A stretch of 28,897 nt of DNA from an uncultured Lachnospiraceae bacterium (GTDB lineage Bacteria; Bacillota; Clostridia; Lachnospirales; Lachnospiraceae). The DNA lies in contig CAJUJL010000036.1 of NCBI GenBank assembly GCA_910586725.1, forward strand, positions 1 through 28,897, read 5' to 3'. The notes under the pieces were generated by a model, which did not search any database, had not been told where the DNA came from, and saw only the letters and a program-made list of their open reading frames with translations. Made by a program: the position numbers and the translations under genes. This document shows, piece by piece, positions 7,986 to 16,132 of the stretch (its first letter is position 1; each line of letters opens with the position of its first letter).

Positions 7986-10900
7986 TTACCATCTTGCAAT
8001 CGTACTGACGTCTATTGGAGTCAGTGTTTTTTCCGCAGTCTCAAGGCTTCTTGCAAGCGCGTTCGCCGTATCCATCGCCGTAATACAGTATACGCCTGTT
8101 TCAATGGCATTTCTTCGAATTAAAAATCCGTCTCTGCTCTTATCCCCGTTTCCCTGGGTCGGCGTATCAATGACCAGATCTATTTTATGTCCCAGTATCA
8201 GATCCATCACGTTTGGAGATTCCTGCGTTATTTTATTGACCCTTAACGCTTCCACTCCATTTTCATTTAAATATTTGGCCGTGCTTCTGGTCGCGTAGAT
8301 CCTGTAGCCGAGTTTCGCAAACCGTTTCGCCACATCTACGGCCTCCGGCTTATCCGCGTCTTTTACGGTAATAATCATCTGTTTGTATTTCGGGAGCGTT
8401 ATCCCCGCGCCCAAAAACGCTTTGTATAAAGCCTCGTCAAAATTCTTCGCAATCCCAAGGCACTCGCCGGTGGATTTCATCTCCGGCCCCAGGCTGATTT
8501 CCGCGCCTCTTAGCTTTTCAAAGGAAAATACCGGCATTTTAATTGCAATATAATCTGCTTTTGGCGCCAGTCCCGTAGGATAGCCCATGTCTTTGAGCGT
8601 ATTTCCGATAATCACTTTTGTCGCCAGATCTACGATCGGAATCCCCGTCACTTTACTGATATAGGGCACTGTTCTCGAAGAACGGGGGTTTACTTCAATG
8701 ACATAAACCTCTCCATCCATTACGATAAACTGAATATTAATCAATCCTATCACATGAAGCGCCTGAGCCAGCCGCTTTGTATAATCCACCAATTTGTCTC
8801 TGACTTCATCGGAAATTGTCGGCGCAGGATAAACGGAAATACTGTCGCCGGAATGAACGCCCGTCCTCTCAATATGTTCCATAATCCCGGGAATCAAAAT
8901 ATCCGTTCCGTCGCACACAGCGTCCACTTCAATCTCTTTTCCCTGTAAATATTTGTCAACCAGAATCGGGTGGTCCTGCGCAATCCGGTTGATAATGCCG
9001 ATAAATTCTTCTATTTCGCCTTCATGATAAGCGATTTTCATTCCCTGCCCGCCAAGAACATAAGACGGACGCACCAGAACCGGATACCCCAGGCGGTTCG
9101 CAACTTCTTTGGCTTCTTCCGCCGTAAAGACGGTGCCTCCCGCGGCTCTTGGAATTCCGGTCTGTTCCAGAATACGGTCAAACAATTCACGATCCTCGGC
9201 GGCGTCCACATCTTCCGCTCTGGTTCCGTAAATTTTCACGCCCATTTTCATCAGACTCTCCGTCAGCTTGATCGCAGTCTGACCGCCAAACTGCACTACG
9301 GCTCCGTCCGGTTTTTCAATGTTTACGATACTTTCCACATCCTCCGGCGTCAAAGGCTCAAAATACAATTTATCCGCCACGTCAAAATCCGTGGAGACCG
9401 TTTCCGGGTTGTTGTTGATAATAATCGTCTCAAATCCTTCTTTTTTAAAGGCCCATGTACTGTGCACGGAACAATAGTCAAACTCAATTCCCTGCCCGAT
9501 ACGGATCGGTCCGGAGCCAAGCACCAGAACTTTTTTCAGCGGTTTTGTCCCAACCGCTTCATTTTCCCCGCCATAAACGGAATAATAATACGGCGTTTCC
9601 GCTTCAAATTCCGCTGCGCAGGTATCAACCATTTTATAAACGGCGGTAATGCCGTTTGCGTAACGCATCTGCTTAATTTCTTCTTCCTGTCTGCCGGAAA
9701 GTTTTGCAATTACCGTATCCGGAAATTGTATACGCTTCGCTTCTTTTAATAAAGAAACCGTAAGCTCATTTTCTTTTAACGCGCGCTCCATTTCGACGAT
9801 AATCGCCAGTTTGTCTATAAACCATGGATCAATCCTCGTGATTTCATGGATATACTCGTAGCTGACGCCGCGTCTTACCGCCTCCGCGATACAGAAAATC
9901 CTTCTGTCGTCTACGATCTTTAATTCTTCCTTCAGATCGTGATCGGACAACTGGCTAAAATGATATTCCATCAGACTTTCAACATGCTGCTCCAAAGACC
10001 GGATCGCTTTCATCAACGCTCCCTCAAAGCTGTCGCAGATACTCATAACTTCTCCGGTTGCTTTCATCTGCGTTGTCAACGTCCTTTTGGCGGTAATAAA
10101 TTTATCAAACGGAAGTCTGGGAATCTTTACCACGCAGTAATCCAGCATCGGCTCAAAACTGGCGTATGTCTTTCCGGTTATGGCATTTTTGATTTCATCC
10201 AGCGTATAGCCCAGGGCAATTTTAGCCGCCACTTTCGCAATCGGATACCCGGTGGCTTTCGACGCCAGCGCGGAGGAACGGGAAACACGCGGATTCACTT
10301 CAATAACGCAGTATTCAAAACTGTCCGGCTTCAGAGCATACTGTACGTTACAGCCTCCCGTAATATTTAATTCCGATATGATATTTAATGCGGAAGTCCT
10401 TAGCATCTGGTACTCTTTGTCTCCTAACGTCTGAGACGGAGCCACTACGATACTGTCTCCCGTATGAACCCCTACGGGGTCAATATTTTCCATATTACAA
10501 ACGGTAATGCAGTTTCCGTTGGCGTCCCGCATCACTTCATATTCTATTTCTTTCCAGCCCGCAATACACCGTTCCACCAGAACTTCTCCCACGCGGCTTA
10601 AACGCAGCCCATTCGTCAGAATATCGATCAGCTCCTGTTCATTGTGGGCGATTCCACCGCCGCTTCCCCCCAGCGTATAGGCCGGGCGGAGCACAACCGG
10701 ATAGCCGATCGTATTGGTAAAGCGAATGCCGTCTTCCACGTTATGAACCACCTGAGAAGCCGCGCAGGGCTCTCCAATTTTTTCCATCGTATCTTTAAAT
10801 GCCTGACGGTCTTCCGCCTTGAAAATAGTCTCTGCCGTCGTACCGATCAGTTTTACCCCATGCTCCTTTAAAAATCCGGACTCCGCCAGCTCCATGCCAA

Positions 10901-11192
10901 GATTTAAACCGGCCTGGCCGCCCAGCGTCGGAAGCACGCTGTCCGGCTTTTCTTTTTTTATGATTTCCTCTAATACGGGAACGGTCAGCGGTTCAATGTA
11001 TACTTCATCTGCAATTTCCTTATCCGTCATGATGGTCGCAGGATTGGAGTTGACAAGAACAACTTCCACCCCTTCTTCTTTGAGGGAACGGCATGCCTGT
11101 GTTCCCGCATAATCAAATTCCGCTGCCTGCCCGATCACAATCGGACCGGAGCCAATGACTAAAACCTTTTTGATATTTTGATTTTTCGGCAT
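7986..11192 (-). CDS. carB: Carbamoyl-phosphate synthase large subunit
   Basis: Makes carbamoyl phosphate from ammonia (delivered by CarA), bicarbonate and two ATP, for pyrimidine and arginine synthesis. The protein has 1068 residues, the normal full length. Two homologous synthetase halves are visible, each opening with a VL(V/G)xGSGPI(V/R)IGQ motif (about residues 10 and 557) and each with an ATP-grasp glycine loop (LGGSGGG; LGGQGMK) and an EVNPR motif. A C-terminal MGS-type allosteric domain follows (about 930-1068). The ATG overlaps the carA stop as TAATG, with GGAGGGG upstream. No truncation or missing motif was noticed. Confidence 0.97.
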   Translation of the reverse strand: MPKNQNIKKVLVIGSGPIVIGQAAEFDYAGTQACRSLKEEGVEVVLVNSNPATIMTDKEIADEVYIEPLTVPVLEEIIKKEKPDSVLPTLGGQAGLNLGMELAESGFLKEHGVKLIGTTAETIFKAEDRQAFKDTMEKIGEPCAASQVVHNVEDGIRFTNTIGYPVVLRPAYTLGGSGGGIAHNEQELIDILTNGLRLSRVGEVLVERCIAGWKEIEYEVMRDANGNCITVCNMENIDPVGVHTGDSIVVAPSQTLGDKEYQMLRTSALNIISELNITGGCNVQYALKPDSFEYCVIEVNPRVSRSSALASKATGYPIAKVAAKIALGYTLDEIKNAITGKTYASFEPMLDYCVVKIPRLPFDKFITAKRTLTTQMKATGEVMSICDSFEGALMKAIRSLEQHVESLMEYHFSQLSDHDLKEELKIVDDRRIFCIAEAVRRGVSYEYIHEITRIDPWFIDKLAIIVEMERALKENELTVSLLKEAKRIQFPDTVIAKLSGRQEEEIKQMRYANGITAVYKMVDTCAAEFEAETPYYYSVYGGENEAVGTKPLKKVLVLGSGPIRIGQGIEFDYCSVHSTWAFKKEGFETIIINNNPETVSTDFDVADKLYFEPLTPEDVESIVNIEKPDGAVVQFGGQTAIKLTESLMKMGVKIYGTRAEDVDAAEDRELFDRILEQTGIPRAAGGTVFTAEEAKEVANRLGYPVLVRPSYVLGGQGMKIAYHEGEIEEFIGIINRIAQDHPILVDKYLQGKEIEVDAVCDGTDILIPGIMEHIERTGVHSGDSISVYPAPTISDEVRDKLVDYTKRLAQALHVIGLINIQFIVMDGEVYVIEVNPRSSRTVPYISKVTGIPIVDLATKVIIGNTLKDMGYPTGLAPKADYIAIKMPVFSFEKLRGAEISLGPEMKSTGECLGIAKNFDEALYKAFLGAGITLPKYKQMIITVKDADKPEAVDVAKRFAKLGYRIYATRSTAKYLNENGVEALRVNKITQESPNVMDLILGHKIDLVIDTPTQGNGDKSRDGFLIRRNAIETGVYCITAMDTANALARSLETAEKTLTPIDVSTIARW

Positions 11193-12283
11193 TATTTTTC
11201 CCCTCCCATCATTTCAATAAACCGGTCAAACAAATACGCGCTGTCCTGCGGACCCGGACATGCTTCCGGATGAAACTGCACCGTAAAAATATTTTTTCCT
11301 ATATATTCCAGCCCCTCGTTTGTCTTATCGTTTACGTTAATAAATGCCGGCCTCGCCACATCGGGGTCTAAGGTTTCGGTATCTACGACATACCCGTGGT
11401 TCTGGGATGAAATATAGACGCGGCCCGTCTTTAAATCCTTGACCGGATGGTTGCCGCCTCTGTGTCCGTATTTCATCTTATGGGTACGCGCTCCGTTTGC
11501 GAGCGCCATAAGCTGATGTCCAAGACAGATGGCAAAAATCGGTATATCGGTCGCATAGAGTTTTTTCAGCTCCTCAATAATCGCGGTACATTCCTGCGGA
11601 TCCCCGGGGCCGTTGCTTAACATAATTCCATCGGGCTGCTCTGCAATGATTTCTTCCGCCTTCGTACTGGCAGGATAAATTACGACTTTACAGCCTCTTT
11701 TCTGCAAAGAGCGCGCAATGTTGTTCTTTGCTCCAAAGTCCAGCAAAGCCACTTTTTTCCCTTTTCCTTCCAGAACCTTCTTCTCTCTGCAAGTTGCTTT
11801 TTCCACTACATTGCCGGTCGTATATGCCCGAAGCAAGGGAATTACTTCGTTAAGATTATACTTTTCATTTGTCGTAATCATGCCGTTCATTGTGCCTTTA
11901 TCGCGCAGGATTCTGGTCAGGGCACGGGTATCTATGCCGGCTATTCCGGGAATATCATGCTCTACAAGGAAATCCTGAATTCTTCCTTCCGAACGGAAAT
12001 TACTGGGCATTCTGGATAACTCCCTCACAATATAGCCATCCGGCCATGGCCCAAACGACTCCATATCCGGCGTAATCCCATAATTGCCAATCAAAGGATA
12101 CGTCATAACGACTGCCTGTCCCGCATAGGAAGGATCTGTCAAAACCTCCAAATATCCTGTCATTGATGTATTAAATACAATCTCACTGACGACTTCTCTG
12201 GAAGAACCTATGCTGACTCCTTCAAATACGGTTCCGTCTTCAAGAATTAAAAATGCTTTCATATCCACCTTGTCCTTTCTCAT
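11192..12283 (-). CDS. carA: Carbamoyl-phosphate synthase small (glutaminase) subunit
   Basis: Class I glutamine amidotransferase that hydrolyses glutamine and channels ammonia to CarB. The N-terminal CPSase domain begins MKAFLILEDGTVFEG. The C-terminal amidotransferase domain holds the nucleophile Cys253 in FAICLGHQL and His338/Glu340 in VQFHPEA (numbered from 12283). The open frame extends to 12421, but that part is not conserved-looking and would read through the probable promoter. I choose ATG 12283 (MRKDKVDMKAF..., 363 aa) because GGGAGG lies 5 nt before it. ATG 12262, the classical first residue, is preceded by AAGGTGG only 2 nt away and is the alternative. The stop overlaps the carB start by 1 nt. 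Confidence 0.95.
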   Translation of the reverse strand: MRKDKVDMKAFLILEDGTVFEGVSIGSSREVVSEIVFNTSMTGYLEVLTDPSYAGQAVVMTYPLIGNYGITPDMESFGPWPDGYIVRELSRMPSNFRSEGRIQDFLVEHDIPGIAGIDTRALTRILRDKGTMNGMITTNEKYNLNEVIPLLRAYTTGNVVEKATCREKKVLEGKGKKVALLDFGAKNNIARSLQKRGCKVVIYPASTKAEEIIAEQPDGIMLSNGPGDPQECTAIIEELKKLYATDIPIFAICLGHQLMALANGARTHKMKYGHRGGNHPVKDLKTGRVYISSQNHGYVVDTETLDPDVARPAFINVNDKTNEGLEYIGKNIFTVQFHPEACPGPQDSAYLFDRFIEMMGGEK

Positions 12284-12347
12284 CTTTCCCTCCCGGGCAG
12301 ACACCGGCAGGAATTTCCAAAAAGATCCCTTTCCAATGTGCCGTGGC

Positions 12348-12370
12348 AAAAAAAAAAGACTTCTCTTTTT
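12348..12370 (-). promoter_or_regulatory. T10 tract with small hairpin in the carA leader
   Basis: In the minus-strand leader, AAAAAGA (12370-12364), a GAAG loop and TCTTTTT (12359-12353) form a weak 7-bp hairpin. It runs straight into a run of ten T (12357-12348), about 65 nt before the carA start. It could be a feeble attenuator or a transcript-slippage site; it could also be neutral. Confidence 0.3.
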
Positions 12371-12411
12371 CTTCAATGATGCAAAATTGCAGTACCTGTT
12401 AAATTGAAAAA

Positions 12412-12440
12412 AGTTTATCATATCTGAAACGATTTTTCAA
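12412..12440 (-). promoter_or_regulatory. Candidate sigma-A promoter for carAB
   Basis: TTGAAA (12440-12435), an exact 17-bp spacer and TAAACT (12417-12412) on the minus strand. Expected transcript start is near 12405, leaving a leader of about 120 nt before carA. It lies between the chemotaxis-gene terminator and carA, so carAB most likely starts here. Confidence 0.6.
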
Positions 12441-12468
12441 CTGTTTCCGAAAATCTGCAATGCCAAAA

Positions 12469-12512
12469 ATAAAAGACAGGCGCCCGGCATTTGTGATTCT
12501 GGGGCGCCTGTC
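12469..12512 (-). terminator. Intrinsic terminator of the chemotaxis receptor gene
   Basis: On the minus strand GACAGGCGCCC (12512-12502) pairs perfectly over 11 bp with GGGCGCCTGTC (12485-12475) around a 16-nt loop, followed by TTTTATTTTT. It is a textbook rho-independent terminator placed 30 nt after the receptor stop codon, and it separates that gene from the carAB transcript. Confidence 0.92.
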
Positions 12513-12542
12513 ATCGTTATTTTCGTTTGAACTATGTAAGAT

Positions 12543-14225
12543 TTATCTGTTTCGCAGACGGAACTGATGCACCGTATCTTTCATTTCTTCCGCCTGGCTC
12601 TGCAATTTACTTGCAGAAGCCGCAGATTCCTCCGCCGTAGCCGCATTTGTCTGTACTACATTTGAAATTTGTTCCATACCCAATTTCAGCTGTTTGATCG
12701 AGTGGGACTGCTGCATCGCGGAATCCGCAATTTTTTCGATCATTCCGGTAGCCACCTGTGCGCTTGAAACCAGTACGGAGAGCGCTTCCGCCGTATCTGC
12801 CGACAGTTCTGTTCCGTCCGCCACCTGCTTAATGGAATTTTCAATTAATTCCGTTATATTCTGTGCAGACGCTGCGCTTTTGCTGGCAAGATTCTGCACT
12901 TCCCCTGCGACGACCGCAAATCCCTTTCCTGCTTCTCCGGCGCGGGCCGCTTCCACAGATGCGTTCAGAGCCAGAATATTGGTCTGGAAAGATATATCCT
13001 CAATTGTTTTTATAATTCCTCCGATCTGTCTGGAAGAATTTGAAATGTCCTCTATCGTAGACGTTAAAGCTTTTACTTTTCCATCACAAATCTGAAGCTG
13101 TTTCATTGCATCCATCGACGCGCTTCTGGCTGTCTCGGAATCCTGCGAAGTCATTTCCACCTGCAAAGATATATCCTGAATGCCCGCGGATAATTCCTCT
13201 ACTGCGGCTGCCTGTTCAACCGCTCCGCTTGACAGCGTCTGCGCGGCGTCTGACATGCGTTCCGACTGCATCGCTACCTGTTCGGATGTGATATTGATTT
13301 TGGAAAGCGTAGTGTTCAGAGAATCTAAAATCTGACTCATCGCATTTTTAATCGGAAGAAAATCTCCCCGGTATTCATTTTCTATTGCAAGGTCCATATT
13401 GCCGGTGGCCATCTGTGAAAGCTTCTCGTCAATATCATTGATATATGTCTTTAACTCTTTTCTGGTTTCGTGAATGGATGCCACAAGCATTCCCATCTCA
13501 GACGTATCCGATGACAACGTAAATTCCGCGGAAAGATTTCCCTGTGAAATTTCTCCCATCTGGTTCTTTACTTTAATCACCGGACGAAGCATCTTCACCC
13601 GGATCAGCGCCATACTGATAAACTGAATAAATACAACCAGAATCAGGGCCGCAATCATCGTAATGCGAATCAGTCCGCTTTGCTCCTGCAGCATGGTAAC
13701 CTCTTTTAACGTTCTTGAATTCAGATCATCCAAAAACTGTTCCTTTATCGCATTTATTTTGGTAATAGACGCATTGTATTCTTCTCCGTAAACATATTGA
13801 ACCGCTTCTTCCTGCTGTCCGTTCTGCACTTCTTTCATCGCTTCCTCTTCCAGCGGAACAAGTTCATTGGAGAGAGACGACATTTCGTCGATCATTTCCT
13901 GCTCTGCCGCGGTAATGCCGATTTCCTGCATGGCAGCCACTCCAAGGTCACGATTCTTCAGTTCATTGATTTCTTTCCAATAATTGTCATAATGCTGCTC
14001 ATCTCCGGTAGCCGCAAACGCCCTTACCTCATTCGTCAGATAGGAAGAGCCGTTCATAAACCGATTTGCATTATAAGTCAGTTCAAACCTTTCTTCATTG
14101 GCTTTGTCCAGCTGGCGGCTCACTCTGCTGTAAAAAATCAGAGAAATGACCAGAAACAGAAGCGTAAGAATCGCTATCCCGTTTAGAACCAGGGTCAGCA
14201 TTGACAGACTCATTGATTTTTTCAT
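12543..14225 (-). CDS. Methyl-accepting chemotaxis protein
   Basis: Transmembrane chemoreceptor of 560 residues. Membrane helix 1 is at about 13-33. A periplasm-side four-helix-bundle-type sensor region (about 35-180) follows, with helix 2 at about 186-208 and a HAMP domain after it starting LRPVIKVKNQMGEISQGNL. The C-terminal signalling domain carries the conserved hairpin tip ISFQTNILALNASVEAARAGE...GFAVVAGEVQNLA, which contacts CheA/CheW. I start at ATG 14225 because AAGGAG sits 8 nt upstream; the longer frame begins at an unsupported GTG. It has its own promoter and a strong terminator, so it is a single-gene unit. No che genes are in the window, and the ligand is unknown. Confidence 0.93.
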   Translation of the reverse strand: MKKSMSLSMLTLVLNGIAILTLLFLVISLIFYSRVSRQLDKANEERFELTYNANRFMNGSSYLTNEVRAFAATGDEQHYDNYWKEINELKNRDLGVAAMQEIGITAAEQEMIDEMSSLSNELVPLEEEAMKEVQNGQQEEAVQYVYGEEYNASITKINAIKEQFLDDLNSRTLKEVTMLQEQSGLIRITMIAALILVVFIQFISMALIRVKMLRPVIKVKNQMGEISQGNLSAEFTLSSDTSEMGMLVASIHETRKELKTYINDIDEKLSQMATGNMDLAIENEYRGDFLPIKNAMSQILDSLNTTLSKINITSEQVAMQSERMSDAAQTLSSGAVEQAAAVEELSAGIQDISLQVEMTSQDSETARSASMDAMKQLQICDGKVKALTSTIEDISNSSRQIGGIIKTIEDISFQTNILALNASVEAARAGEAGKGFAVVAGEVQNLASKSAASAQNITELIENSIKQVADGTELSADTAEALSVLVSSAQVATGMIEKIADSAMQQSHSIKQLKLGMEQISNVVQTNAATAEESAASASKLQSQAEEMKDTVHQFRLRNR

Positions 14226-14239
14226 TTTGACCACTCCTT

Positions 14240-14255
14240 TCGGGTTATTTCAACC
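14240..14255 (-). promoter_or_regulatory. Small hairpin just upstream of the chemoreceptor ribosome site
   Basis: The minus strand reads GGGTT-GAAAT-AACCC a few bases before the AAGGAG ribosome site, a 5-bp stem that could influence translation initiation. It is short, so it may be chance. No c-di-GMP riboswitch, common before such genes in Clostridia, was recognised. Confidence 0.25.
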
Positions 14256-14327
14256 CTTATCTCACCCAAAAAAAATGATCTTTTTTCATTTTCTCATAAG
14301 TGATGTATTTTTAAACCAACATATATC

Positions 14328-14356
14328 AGTTTACCTAAATTAAAACCATTTTGCAA
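14328..14356 (-). promoter_or_regulatory. Candidate promoter for the chemotaxis receptor
   Basis: TTGCAA (14356-14351), a 17-bp spacer and TAAACT (14333-14328) fit sigma-A. The overlapping ACTGATAT (14330-14323) matches six of eight bases of the sigma-D -10 (GCCGATAT) used for motility genes, but no TAAA -35 lies at the right distance, so sigma-A is preferred. Confidence 0.5.
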
Positions 14357-14412
14357 CTATAATTCTAAGAAAAGCATTTTGGTATCAAATAAAAAACTTT
14401 CCGGGCCAGCCC

Positions 14413-16092
14413 CTACAAATTCCTCATATTCAAAATGCTCTGATAAATATCCAAACGTCCGTATCCTTCTTCCCGGTTTGGATAAAGCTGATTGGAAACT
14501 CTCTGTGTTCCGTTTATAATCTGATTTCTGATTTCAACGGAATTGATTGATAAATTCCCCATATTGGCAATGTTCCATTCCATCAAAAGCGCGCTGGCTC
14601 CGGCCGATATGGCTACCGCGGCGCTCGTTCCCGACATGCTCTCTAGTCTTCCGAACTGATTGACCGCCGTTACGTTTACCGCAGGAGCCGCATAATCGGG
14701 CTTGATGCTTCCATCCATGCTATAGCCCCTGCCGGATTCTATATAAATGCCGTTTGTCACGGAATTATATCCTCCGACAGCCATCGGAATCTTAGCGCTT
14801 GACGGCACGGTAATTGTCATATCGGGATTGGAACGGACAAAATACACCTCTTCTTCCAGAAAATCACTGATGGGAAGATACATATTAAAATTCCCGTTTA
14901 AAATGCGGTAGGGAAAGACATCAATAATCCAAAGCCCCTTGACCGGATTTTCAAAATTGATGTGGACCAGAGATTCTCTGCTGCGTTCTGTGCCAAGCTG
15001 ATAATCGATTACGACCCTGGTGTTTTCCAGAAGAAAATACTGCTTTTGCTGCTGGCCGTTCCAGACGGCGACTCTGTTTAACACTTCTCCGGTAGGGGAC
15101 GTAACGGAAACGGCAAACAATTCGGAAGAATTGCCCCACAATTCCACTATAAAGCCCCTCATGTCTTCTGTCACATTGATTTCAGCCCGTTCGGACGCGC
15201 TTTCACTGACGCTTCCATAGAAATGGTGCCTGGCATTCGCTTCGTCACCGACTGCAATGCATACTGCCCTGCGGTACATTGCCGCAATATCATCCAGGTA
15301 AGACGTCATCCTGCCTCCGCTGCCCCGGTGCCCCTGGTTCGTTCCAAGGCCGAGGCAGATCACCATCGGTTTCCCCAGCTTATCCGCCAGCCTGTTTAAG
15401 TAATCAATCGCCGTAAACACGTCGTTTTCCTGGTAAGCAACGGCTCCGTCCCTGATGTAATAAAAATCCCTTAAATACTGCTTTGCCGGCTTTAACTTGA
15501 CGACGGCAATATCCGCATATGGCGCAGCGCCGATAAAATCACGTTCTAAATCTTCGCTGCCCGCCGCGATAGAGGCAAGCATTGTCCCATGTCCGATTTC
15601 ATCCGTCTGCGGCACGTAATCCCTTGGATTTTCCTGCTGCAGCGCAAAATCAATTTCTTCTTTTGTATATTCCGTTCCATATATAAAGCCCTGCGGACGC
15701 GCGTCCGTATCAATTGTCTGATCCCAGATTGCGACAATCCTGCTGCTCCCATCCGTATTGCGGAATGCGTTATTTTCATAGTGAATGCCGGAGTCGACAA
15801 ATCCAATTAAAATTCCGCTTCCAAACAGCTCCAGGTTGCGCTGCGTCTGTACTCTCGTAATGCCGCTGGCCTCTAACGCCTGCTGATTTAATATGGTATA
15901 GCATTTCGGAATATTGATATATTTATAGGCGCCTACCGATAACGGCGGCACCTTTTCTCTGTTTAAATAATATACGGCATAACGGTTCGCAATATCCTGT
16001 TTGCACAAATCCCTAAGTCCTGGCTCTATACTGGAAATGCTTCCTATTAAATCATAGTAATCATTTGAATAAACCGCCTCGTGACAATCCAT
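14413..16092 (-). CDS. S8 family subtilisin-like serine peptidase (clostridial Csp-like)
   Basis: Serine protease of 559 residues without a signal peptide. The catalytic triad is complete: Asp100 in GFVDSGIHY, His168 in DEIGHGTMLASIAAG and Ser490 in SMSGTSAAVAISAG, with a probable oxyanion Asn in LGLGTNQGH. An N-terminal region of about 85 residues resembles a prodomain. A large insert (about 300-430) before the serine motif matches the jelly-roll insert of clostridial Csp proteases, which process spore-germination enzymes. It could instead be a general intracellular protease. I start at ATG 16092; the longer frame begins at a TTG inside the gap and lacks a ribosome site. The gene begins 41 nt after the ClpX-like stop and probably shares its transcript. 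Confidence 0.88.
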   Translation of the reverse strand: MDCHEAVYSNDYYDLIGSISSIEPGLRDLCKQDIANRYAVYYLNREKVPPLSVGAYKYINIPKCYTILNQQALEASGITRVQTQRNLELFGSGILIGFVDSGIHYENNAFRNTDGSSRIVAIWDQTIDTDARPQGFIYGTEYTKEEIDFALQQENPRDYVPQTDEIGHGTMLASIAAGSEDLERDFIGAAPYADIAVVKLKPAKQYLRDFYYIRDGAVAYQENDVFTAIDYLNRLADKLGKPMVICLGLGTNQGHRGSGGRMTSYLDDIAAMYRRAVCIAVGDEANARHHFYGSVSESASERAEINVTEDMRGFIVELWGNSSELFAVSVTSPTGEVLNRVAVWNGQQQKQYFLLENTRVVIDYQLGTERSRESLVHINFENPVKGLWIIDVFPYRILNGNFNMYLPISDFLEEEVYFVRSNPDMTITVPSSAKIPMAVGGYNSVTNGIYIESGRGYSMDGSIKPDYAAPAVNVTAVNQFGRLESMSGTSAAVAISAGASALLMEWNIANMGNLSINSVEIRNQIINGTQRVSNQLYPNREEGYGRLDIYQSILNMRNL

Positions 16093-16132
16093 TTCTTTCC
16101 GTCCGTTTTTATGCTTTCTAAACAATATATTA

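Noticed and set aside
8970..9749. Long plus-strand frame (259 codons) inside carB
   Set aside because: It is antisense to a full-length, well-conserved carB and its translation shows no protein-like motif.
12284..12421. N-terminal extension of carA in the open frame
   Set aside because: It reads through the T10 tract and into the predicted -10, is rich in Lys/Phe with no family similarity, and a good GGGAGG site marks ATG 12283.
14393..14410. Terminator after the S8 peptidase gene
   Set aside because: GGGGCTGGCCCGG followed by a T-run looks like one, but only three base pairs can form around the CTGG loop, so it is not supported.
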